A stretch of 64,000 bases of DNA from JAXGXJ01 sp963816155 (GTDB lineage Bacteria; Actinomycetota; Thermoleophilia; RBG-16-64-13): assembly GCA_963816155.1 (NCBI GenBank), contig CAWFJE010000009.1, positions 62,001 to 126,000 of the forward strand, in the 5' to 3' direction. The notes beneath the pieces are model-generated. The model saw nothing but the letters and a program-made list of their open reading frames with translations. It was not told the DNA's origin and ran no database searches. A program made the position numbers and the translations under genes. This document shows positions 48,403-55,890 of this stretch, in pieces (the stretch's first letter is position 1; each line of letters opens with the position of its first letter).

Positions 48403-49401
48403 ATGACAAATGAGCGCACAGCACCCCGCACGCGCATCACCGAGAACTACAAGGCTCGGTTCCGTCTCCCCCTTCTCGCTCTCATGACCATCGTGTTTCC
48501 CAGTGTCACCGGCGTCCGCTCCACCGGTGTGTGGATCGTCTATGCGCTCTCGGCCATGGTCTATTCGCTGTGGACCCTCCACCTCACGACCCACTTCCCC
48601 AGTGATAGACGGGTGGGCTATCTCCTGTGTCTTACCGATGCCGCAGTGCTGCTCCCCCTGTTCGTGTGGGGGGCCGACCTCGGCCTCCGCTTGGTGATCC
48701 TGCTGGTCTGCGGCGCCGGATTCGCGATCACGTACGTGGTGGGTCGCACCTGCGATCGGCGTAGGCCGGACGCGATGACCCCCGCCCGCAGTCGCGACGA
48801 GCGTGCGGGCAGGCTCGTGACTCACAATCCCGAGATGGTGTTGGAGCTCGCGGTGCGCTACCGGCTGGGTCTACTGGCGAGCGAGGGCACGCGGTTCGGT
48901 CTGGTCATCCTCCGTGTGCTCCGCTATGACGAGGCTGCCGCCTACTACGGCCCTGAGGTGGCCGCGCGGATGGTGTCGGCGGTCGGGCGGCGAGGTGTGC
49001 GCCATCTCGGCACGGGGGCTGATTTGTTCTCCCTCGGCCATGGGCGAGTAGCGTTCTTGTTCGACATCGAGGAGTCTCCCTCGCGGTCGCGGGCGCTCGC
49101 CGGCGAATGGAGCGAGCCCTATGACGTGGAGGGCATGGCCATGAAGCTTGCACGCCGGACATGCGAACGCCTGATAGAGGGTCATCGAGCGGAGTGTGTC
49201 GTCGGCTGGGCCTCGGCCCCGGCCGATGGTCTGAATGCGGACGATCTCCTGTACGCCGCCGAGAACGGCACCCGGAGCGCCGAGGCCTTCCGCCGCGTAG
49301 GCGGAGCGCGGGTAGCCGTCCGGGTGGTGTCATCCTCGGGGCCTCGTCCCAGGCGCGTGAGCGCGGCCGTGCCCGACGAAGCCCGCACCGCGGTGGGCTG
49401 A
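48403..49401 (+). CDS. Membrane protein with degenerate GGDEF-like domain
   Basis: About 332 residues. Four to five hydrophobic segments in residues 20-120 (VWIVYALSAMVYSLWTLHL, GLRLVILLVCGAGFAITYVV) are followed by a soluble domain laid out like a diguanylate cyclase (GLVILRVLRYDEAAAYYG...). The GGDEF motif position reads SLGHGRVAF, so catalysis and probably c-di-GMP synthesis are lost. It may bind a nucleotide or act by protein contact. A strong promoter ends just before its start. Function unknown. Confidence 0.6.
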   Translation: MTNERTAPRTRITENYKARFRLPLLALMTIVFPSVTGVRSTGVWIVYALSAMVYSLWTLHLTTHFPSDRRVGYLLCLTDAAVLLPLFVWGADLGLRLVILLVCGAGFAITYVVGRTCDRRRPDAMTPARSRDERAGRLVTHNPEMVLELAVRYRLGLLASEGTRFGLVILRVLRYDEAAAYYGPEVAARMVSAVGRRGVRHLGTGADLFSLGHGRVAFLFDIEESPSRSRALAGEWSEPYDVEGMAMKLARRTCERLIEGHRAECVVGWASAPADGLNADDLLYAAENGTRSAEAFRRVGGARVAVRVVSSSGPRPRRVSAAVPDEARTAVG

Positions 49402-49500
49402 GTCGGCCGCTCTCGTCCTCTCTTGACTCCCGCGAACACGGATCGCGCGAGCCCATTCCTCTGAATCGGTGCTCGGAAGGGCTGTGGTACAGTTCGCTGC

Positions 49501-50457
49501 ATGGATACGCGTTTGGATCGCTCTACCCTCCTCACCAAGAACATCGGCGTCCTCATGGGCGGATTGTCTGGTGAAAGGGAGATCTCTCTGCGCTCCGGTC
49601 GCAACTGCCTGCGGGCTTTGCAGGCGCGCGGATTTCGCGCCGTCCCCGTCGATGCACTACGCGACGTTGCGCAGCGCCTGGATGAGGAAGGTATCGAGGT
49701 AGCCTTTCTGGCTCTGCATGGCCGCTACGGAGAGGATGGGACCATCCAGGGGCTCTTGGAGATGATGGGCATCCCCTACACCGGGTCGGGTGTGCTCGCG
49801 TCCGCCTTGGCGATGAACAAGACCGCCGCCAAGAAAGTGGTACGGGGAAGCGGCATCCCGACCCCCGACTACTACGAGATAGGCATGGACGATGCGCCCC
49901 GCTCAGTGGCGGACCGGGTTCAGGAGGAACTCGGATGCCCGGTGATGCTCAAGCCCGTCGAAGAAGGATCGAGCCTGGGCGTCTTCAAGTGCAGGGACGA
50001 TGCCCAGTTGCTGGCGGCCGTTCAGCAGGGCCGGACAGAGTTCGGGGCCATGTTCGCGGAACGTTTTGTGCCAGGAACGGAGATCACGGTGGGGGTGCTC
50101 GAGCGCGACGGCGTAGCGGAAGCCCTGCCCATACTCGAACTGGTTCCGAAGAACGATTTCTATGACTTCGAGGCGAAGTACACCGAGGGTATGACCGAGT
50201 TCATCCTCCCGGCTCGCCTGGATCCGGCAGTGTATGCGGAGTCCCAGCGGGTCGCCCTGGCTGCGTTCGCGGCCATCGGCTGCCGGGGGTACGGGCGGAT
50301 CGACATCATGGTCGACGGTGGGGGACGGCCCTGGTTCATAGAGGTGAACACCCTGCCGGGCATGACTGAACTCTCCGATCTGCCGGCCCAGGCCCAGGCG
50401 GCCGGCATCTCCTATGAAGACCTGGTGGAGACGATCCTCCTCACCGCCGTTGCCTGA
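49501..50457 (+). CDS. ddl: D-alanine--D-alanine ligase
   Basis: A 318-residue ATP-grasp enzyme. IGVLMGGLSGEREISLRSG is the N-terminal signature, ALHGRYGEDGTIQGLLE follows, and PGMTELSDLPAQA closes the C-terminus. The omega-loop FYDFEAKYTEG has the Lys-Tyr pair of D-Ala-D-Ala (not D-Ala-D-Lac) ligases. A -10-like TACAGT (49488-49493) lies 7 bp before the ATG, suggesting a leaderless message, but no good -35 is seen. Confidence 0.95.
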   Translation: MDTRLDRSTLLTKNIGVLMGGLSGEREISLRSGRNCLRALQARGFRAVPVDALRDVAQRLDEEGIEVAFLALHGRYGEDGTIQGLLEMMGIPYTGSGVLASALAMNKTAAKKVVRGSGIPTPDYYEIGMDDAPRSVADRVQEELGCPVMLKPVEEGSSLGVFKCRDDAQLLAAVQQGRTEFGAMFAERFVPGTEITVGVLERDGVAEALPILELVPKNDFYDFEAKYTEGMTEFILPARLDPAVYAESQRVALAAFAAIGCRGYGRIDIMVDGGGRPWFIEVNTLPGMTELSDLPAQAQAAGISYEDLVETILLTAVA

Positions 50458-50552
50458 GCCCGTCTCCAGCGGCCTGGGAATATCGCCGGGGGGAGAAGGG
50501 ACGGCGAAGCCCTTCCCGGAAGGGGGCCGGCGCGGCCGCTCCGGCTGCTGGG

Positions 50553-51455
50553 ATCGTCGACGCGCACGTCCACGTGTTCCCTCCGGAGTTGATCCGCGAA
50601 AGGGCCAAGTTCTGCGAGAGGGACCCCTGGTTCGAGTGTCTCTACGCCTCCCCGGATGCCACTATGGCCACGGCTGACGACGTCATCGCGGCTTTGGACG
50701 CCGACGGCGTGGCGCAGGCGCTCGTGTTCGGTTTCGCCTTCAAGGACCAGGGCATGTGCCGTCTCGTGAACGACTACGTCATCGACGCGGTGCGGGAGCA
50801 TCCCGAGCGCATCGCGGGTCTGTGTTGCGTGTCGCCGGACATGCCCGGGGCGGTGGTCGAACTGGAGCGATGTCTCGATGCCGGACTCAGAGGGTGCGGG
50901 GAACTGGCCCCCGACGGTCAGGGTTTTGCCGCCCAGTGGGTGGGAGCGGCCGCCGGGGACGCCGGCGCTACCCCGTCTCCGGCCGGTGCCACCAAAGCAC
51001 CGGGGTCGCACTCGCGGTCGGGACTCGCGGCAGTGGCCGCCTGTCTGGTCGAGCGGGACCTGCCGCTCCTCGTGCACAGCAACGAGCCCCTGGGGCACGC
51101 GTACGCGGGCAAGGGTCGGTTTACGCCCGAGGCCTGTCTGGCCTTCGCCACGGCGCACCCGGATCTCACCATCGTCTTCGCGCACATGGGGGGCGGGCTC
51201 TTCCTGTACGAACTGATGCCTGAGGTCCGCCGTGCACTCACCCGCGTGTGCTACGACACGACCGCCGTACCCTACCTGTATTCCGCCGAGGTCTACCAGG
51301 TGGCCGTGACGTGCGCCGGCGCGGGGAAGCTCCTGTTCGGGAGCGATTTTCCCCTCCTGCCGCCTGGGCGGTATTGGGAGGGGTTGGAGCGGCTGGACGA
51401 TCATTCCCGTGCCGCGGTGCTCGGTGATAACGCGAGGAGGGTGTTTCACCTATGA
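50553..51455 (+). CDS. Amidohydrolase 2 family metal-dependent hydrolase
   Basis: About 300 residues of the amidohydrolase-2 fold: VDAHVHVFPPEL (the HxH metal site), LVHSNEPLGH, VFAHMGGG and LLFGSDFPLL with the catalytic Asp. The only ATG/GTG/TTG near the 5' end is GTG 50574, which would cut off HxH. The frame is open back to the ddl stop, so the start is placed at ATC 50553 by homology alone; a CTG overlapping the ddl stop at 50454 is an alternative. The stop overlaps larB (ATGA). Substrate unknown. Confidence 0.75.
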   Translation: MVDAHVHVFPPELIRERAKFCERDPWFECLYASPDATMATADDVIAALDADGVAQALVFGFAFKDQGMCRLVNDYVIDAVREHPERIAGLCCVSPDMPGAVVELERCLDAGLRGCGELAPDGQGFAAQWVGAAAGDAGATPSPAGATKAPGSHSRSGLAAVAACLVERDLPLLVHSNEPLGHAYAGKGRFTPEACLAFATAHPDLTIVFAHMGGGLFLYELMPEVRRALTRVCYDTTAVPYLYSAEVYQVAVTCAGAGKLLFGSDFPLLPPGRYWEGLERLDDHSRAAVLGDNARRVFHL

Positions 51456-52348
51456 ACGATGATGTCCACCACAGAGGCGAGCACGGTCAGGGTCGCGATG
51501 CGGACCATCATGCTGGGCACAATGTGGATCTGAGGGCCCTCCTCGAGAGTCTCGTCGCCGGCGACACCGGCTTGGAGGACGCCCTCCAGCGACTCCGGCT
51601 GCTGCAGGTCGTGCAATTGGAAGAGTTCGCCCGCCTCGACACTCATCGTCACCTGCGCAAAGGTGTGCCCGAGGTCGTCTACGCGAAGAGGAAGTCGGAC
51701 TCCATGCTGGAGGCCATCGTGCGCCGCTTCCTGGCCGAGCGCGGGCTTGCTCTCGTGAGCCGTCTCGAGCCGCAACGGGCCGAGAGGCTGCGCACGGCGC
51801 TCGAGGGCGCGGCGCCTGAGATGGCACCTACGTCGGAGGGATCACCGGGGGCCGCCATACCCGGTCTCGAGTTCACGTACGATGCCGACGCCGGAACCCT
51901 CGCGGCCACCACCCCCGCCTACAGCCCGCCGGAAGAGAGGGGCTGCGTGGGCCTGCTCACTGCCGGCACCTCCGACATCCCTGTGGCCGAGGAGGCCGCG
52001 CTGGTTATCGAGCATATGGGCTGCCGTATCGAGCGGGGCTACGATGTGGGCGTGGCCGGCCTTCACCGCCTGCTTGCGCCGCTCACCCGTATCATCGAGG
52101 CTGACGCCGACGTCCTGGTCGTGGTCGCAGGCATGGAGGGCGCCCTACCGTCGGTGGTGGCGGGCCTGGTAGACATGCCTGTGATCGGCGTGCCCACCTC
52201 GACAGGCTATGGTCTGGGGGGTGATGGGACGGCAGCGTTGTGCTCCATCCTGCAGAGCTGCTCGCCGGGGATCGTAGCCGTCAATATCGATAACGGTGTG
52301 GGCGCCGGGGCCGCCGCAGCCCTGATCGCGCGTCGCCTGCGGCACTGA
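51452..52348 (+). CDS. larB: Nickel-pincer cofactor biosynthesis protein LarB, with His-rich N-terminus
   Basis: A 298-residue protein whose C-terminal half is a PurE-like domain (GLLTAGTSDIPVAEEAALVI, VAGMEGALPSVVAGL, VPTSTGYGLGGDG), the LarB signature. LarB carboxylates and hydrolyses nicotinic acid adenine dinucleotide to start the nickel-pincer cofactor of lactate racemase and related enzymes. The first 23 residues hold six His, unusual for LarB and suited to metal binding. ATG at 51452 overlaps the amidohydrolase stop. larC and larE are not in the window. Confidence 0.85.
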   Translation: MNDDVHHRGEHGQGRDADHHAGHNVDLRALLESLVAGDTGLEDALQRLRLLQVVQLEEFARLDTHRHLRKGVPEVVYAKRKSDSMLEAIVRRFLAERGLALVSRLEPQRAERLRTALEGAAPEMAPTSEGSPGAAIPGLEFTYDADAGTLAATTPAYSPPEERGCVGLLTAGTSDIPVAEEAALVIEHMGCRIERGYDVGVAGLHRLLAPLTRIIEADADVLVVVAGMEGALPSVVAGLVDMPVIGVPTSTGYGLGGDGTAALCSILQSCSPGIVAVNIDNGVGAGAAAALIARRLRH

Positions 52349-52399
52349 GGTCATCCTCGTGCTGCCGCGCCGGCCGTGGGCCGCGCGGTCGGGCGCCGG

Positions 52400-53560
52400 T
52401 CAGCGCTGGGGCAGCAAGAAGGGACGCGGGGCTTCCGGCCGTAGGCCGAAGCGGTACTCCACGTGGTCGGCGATGCGTACGGCTGCCTTCCCGTCCCCAT
52501 AGGGGTTGATGGCGTTGGCCATGCGCTCGTAGGCGTCTCTGTCCGTGAGGAGGAGCGTCAACTCCCGGGCGATGACCTCATCGTCCGTGCCGACGAGTCT
52601 GGCGGTCCCCGCTTCGATACCCTCGGGTCGCTCGGTGGTGTCCCGCATCACGAGCACGGGCTTGCCCAGCGTGGGCGCCTCCTCCTGGATACCCCCGGAG
52701 TCGGTGATCACCACGTCCACGGTCTTCATGAGGTGGACGAAGGGTCTGTAGGCCAGCGGTTCGCAGAACACCACCTGCGACAGATCGCCCAGCGCTTCGC
52801 GAAACGTCTTGCGCACGATGGGGTTCAGGTGGATGGGGAAGATGAACGTGGTCTCTGGAAGTCGGACGCACACCTGCTTGATGGCCAGAGCCACCCGCTC
52901 CATGGGCTCACCCCAACTCTCCCGGCGGTGGACCGTCACGAGCACCTTGGGGCCCGGTCGTTCGAGTGCTCGGGCCACGTCTGGCTCCCACGCGGGCTGG
53001 GTCGTGGCGGCCGTGGCCAGAAGGGCGTCGATGACCGTGTTCCCCGTGATCAGGATGCGCTCGGGGGCGACTCCCTCGCGTAACAGGGCGGTCTCGGCCG
53101 CGGCAGTGGGGGCGTAGAAGACCTCGGTGAGGCGGTCCGCGAGCCGCCGGTTCATCTCCTCCGGATACGGGCTGTAGATGTCGGAGGTGCGCAGCCCCGC
53201 TTCCACATGGGCCACCGGGATCTTGCGATAGAAGGCGGCCAAGGCCGCCGCGAAGGTGGTGGTCGTGTCGCCGTGGACCATCACTAAGTCGGGCTTCGCA
53301 TCCTGCAGGAGTGGGTCGATGCCGCTCAGGACCGCCGAGGTTATGTGTCCCAGGGTCTGCCGCTCGCGCATGATCTTGAGGTCATGGTCCACAGGCAACG
53401 AGAAGGCCTCGATGACCTGATCGAGCATCTCCCGGTGTTGTCCGGTCAGGCAGGTGACGACGCGAAACGAGCCCCGGCGCTGAAGTTCCAGCACCACGGG
53501 CGCCATCTTTATGGCTTCGGGGCGGGTGCCGAAGGTGATGAAGACGGTGTGATCGGACAC
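52400..53560 (-). CDS. wecB: UDP-N-acetylglucosamine 2-epimerase (non-hydrolysing)
   Basis: A 386-residue WecB/MnaA. Signatures are FITFGTRPEAIKMAPVV at the N-terminus, HGDTTTTFAAALAAF, HVEAGLRT and DSGGIQEEAPTLGKPVLVMR. It makes UDP-ManNAc from UDP-GlcNAc, the usual acceptor sugar precursor for secondary cell-wall polymers and the substrate of WecG/TagA enzymes; a WecG-containing fusion is 7 kb away. It lies 1 bp after the end of the broken FAD oxidoreductase gene. Confidence 0.94.
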   Translation of the reverse strand: MSDHTVFITFGTRPEAIKMAPVVLELQRRGSFRVVTCLTGQHREMLDQVIEAFSLPVDHDLKIMRERQTLGHITSAVLSGIDPLLQDAKPDLVMVHGDTTTTFAAALAAFYRKIPVAHVEAGLRTSDIYSPYPEEMNRRLADRLTEVFYAPTAAAETALLREGVAPERILITGNTVIDALLATAATTQPAWEPDVARALERPGPKVLVTVHRRESWGEPMERVALAIKQVCVRLPETTFIFPIHLNPIVRKTFREALGDLSQVVFCEPLAYRPFVHLMKTVDVVITDSGGIQEEAPTLGKPVLVMRDTTERPEGIEAGTARLVGTDDEVIARELTLLLTDRDAYERMANAINPYGDGKAAVRIADHVEYRFGLRPEAPRPFLLPQR

Positions 53561-53561
53561 G

Positions 53562-55180
53562 CTAGGTCAGGGCTCCTTGGTTGTGCAGTTCGGTCGTCAC
53601 CTCGTCAGGGGGCAACTCGGCCGGGCGCACTCCCCGGCGGGTGCTCAGGGCGGCCGCGATCCCGGCCGCCTGTCCCAGCGCTATCGACACGGGCGATATG
53701 CGTGTGGAGCCGAGCGCCTCGTGCGTCACGGAGATGCAGCGCCCGGCCATGAGCAGGTTGTCGACGTCCTGGGCTACGATGCAGCCGTAGGGGATACCGT
53801 ACCAGTCCCCGGGGCGCAGGTGCACGGACTGGACGATGCCGACCTCTCCATCGCGGTGCAAATCGATAGGATAGTAGCCGCGGGCAACGGAGTCATCCGG
53901 TTTGAGGGCTTTCCGGATATCGTCGATGGAGAGCTGGTAGTGACCCGTGAGGCGCCGGCCTTCTCGCAAATAGGGTCTGTCGGCCATCCGTACGATACGC
54001 GAGTTCTCAAAACCGGGAACGTATTCTCGCAGAGCCGTGTGTATCTGGCGATTCTGCCTTTGGAGCTGCGCGGTGATCTCTGCAAGACTGCCGGGCAGCA
54101 GGTGGTCCCCATAGGTTTCGCTACCGGAGATGGAGACGAGGTCGGGCCACATGTTGCGGTCGATAAGCAGCCCCTCCTGAGGCGAACCCTCCACTTCTCC
54201 CGACCTACGGATATCACTCATGAAGCGGCGAAGTCCCACGATGCGATAGGTCTCGACCTGGCTCCCGTGCGCGGCGGCATACTCCGACAAGCGGTCGTAG
54301 TCAACAGGGCCCACGCAGAAGATGAGGGTCTGGCCCTGGATGGAACTCTCTTTGCCGTCACCCAGCCAGCATCCACAGCCCGCCATGTGGCCGAGGTTGC
54401 CATCCCCCGTGCAGTCGATGAAGATGGGGGCGCTGATATGGGTGAGAGATCCATGCTCGCTGGCCCAGACGGAGACGATCCGGCCATCGGACACCTCGGT
54501 CCACGTAGCTTTGCTGCCGAAGCGGATGTCGACCCCCGCCTCCTGGGCGAGGGTCAGCGCCATCGCCCGCAGGGCGTCGGCGTCGCAAGGAGTGGTGAAA
54601 TTGGTCGAGGGACCGGGAAAACGCGCGTCACCCTGCTGCTCCAACCTGCGGATGATGTCGGTGAACCAACCCCCGACCATCAGCTCTCCTCCCCAGGCCA
54701 CACGGTCGAAGCTGACGAGACCTCGGGTGACGTTGCCCCCCAACGCCCAGGACTCCTCGAGAAGGACGGTGCGCGCTCCCATGGAGTGCGGCCACAGTGG
54801 CCGCCGCCATGCCGGCAGCCCCTCCCCCTACCACGCAGACGTCGGCCGTGACGCTGGTCACCGGGGTCTCGGTAGGGGGAGAAACGTCTATCTGGGGCGG
54901 CTCGTAGAATGTGGTCTGCGGGCCCGGATCCTTGCTCACGGCGGAGGTCGTGGGACTCTTAAGCGAGCGAGTGGTGCCCGGCTGGAGCTGGACGGTCTGC
55001 TTCGTCCGGGCTACACGCGATGGCGCCTCCCAACAGGAGGCCCAGACCGGCCGCGCCCGCCAGCTCCAGGAATTGCCTGCGTGTTGTGACCGCCGTTCCG
55101 CTCTCGGAAGGCCGCTCGAACCCGGGCCCCGTTTCCGGCGGCTCGGCGCTTGGGCTCGTGGTGTCCTCGGGCTCTGGCAT
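53562..55180 (-). pseudogene. Tat-exported FAD-dependent oxidoreductase, broken by two frameshifts
   Basis: Three fragments in three frames read as one gene of about 530 residues. From 55180: a twin-arginine lipoprotein signal (TTRRQFLELAGAAGLGLLL...IAC). The frame must change before 54959, where the neighbouring frame reads on as SLKSPTTSAVSKDPG. Next comes a Rossmann FAD motif (DVCVVGGGAAGMAAATVAAL). A second shift near 54782 leads into MGARTVLLEESWALGGN and the rest of an FAD-dependent oxidoreductase of the Pfam FAD_oxidored group, ending at 53562. Catalytic content after the second shift is intact. Decay or sequence errors; no way to tell by eye. Confidence 0.75.
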
Positions 55181-55339
55181 CGCGTCCTTCGGACTCTAGC
55201 CTACGCCGCGGGTGCTCGCAAGGGAACAGAACACCGCGGGACAGGCGTCGTCAAGACATGGAGTGGGCATTGCGCAGCCTATTCGGATAGAATTCCGGGC
55301 GTCCGGACTCAGCAAAACAGAACATGAAGGATGGTCGCG

Positions 55340-55825
55340 ATGAGCCGCTTCCTTGATGAACGGGGGCGCATCTTCGGCAGAGTGAGCGTCGTTGACATCC
55401 TCGTATTGCTTGTGATCGTGGCGGTAATAACATTTGGCGTCGTGCGCTTGACGGGCAGTAGTTCCGAGATAGTTCCCGTAACCGTGGTCTACACCGTCGA
55501 TGAAGTGCGTCTCCCGACAGTGGACGCGATCATGGGGCAACTGGACGCGAAAGGGATCGTCGCGGACGAAGGAGGCACGGTCCTGGGTGCGATGACCGGC
55601 GCGGAGGTCTATCCTGCTGAAGAGGAGCACCTGACCTCTCTCGACCAACTCCAGAAGTTCGACTCTCCCATCTTCCGCAGCATCGAGATCACGGTACTGG
55701 GAAAGGGCTCGGTGTCGGGCGGCACTGTGCGCATAGGCAGTGTACCGATGCGGGTGGGCAGAAAGATCACGCTCATCGGACCGGGTTACGAGGTCCAGAC
55801 GACGATCACGCGTGTGTCCTACTGA
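55340..55825 (+). CDS. DUF4330 membrane-anchored protein
   Basis: A 161-residue protein with one N-terminal membrane segment (VSVVDILVLLVIVAVITFGVV, near residue 18) after a short basic-acidic start (SRFLDERGRIFGR), and a beta-rich extracytoplasmic part. This is the DUF4330 layout, common next to polysaccharide export and O-antigen ligase genes. AAGGATGG precedes the ATG at 55340; an in-frame ATG three codons earlier overlaps it. Role unknown. Confidence 0.8.
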   Translation: MSRFLDERGRIFGRVSVVDILVLLVIVAVITFGVVRLTGSSSEIVPVTVVYTVDEVRLPTVDAIMGQLDAKGIVADEGGTVLGAMTGAEVYPAEEEHLTSLDQLQKFDSPIFRSIEITVLGKGSVSGGTVRIGSVPMRVGRKITLIGPGYEVQTTITRVSY

Positions 55826-55890
55826 GACGACGCCCTCACGCGGAGGCCGCCACTCTCGCCGAGGCCGGGGCCCATGACGAGGTCTAGAGC

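Noticed and set aside
51440..51455. Second parS-like sequence (TGTTTCACC) at the amidohydrolase end
   Set aside because: Only one half-site matches; the second arm is absent.
49501..52348. Idea that ddl plus larB supplies D-lactate for D-Ala-D-Lac cell wall (glycopeptide resistance)
   Set aside because: The Ddl omega-loop has the Lys-Tyr pair of D-Ala-D-Ala ligases, not the Phe seen in D-Lac-type enzymes, and no vanH/vanX-like gene is nearby.
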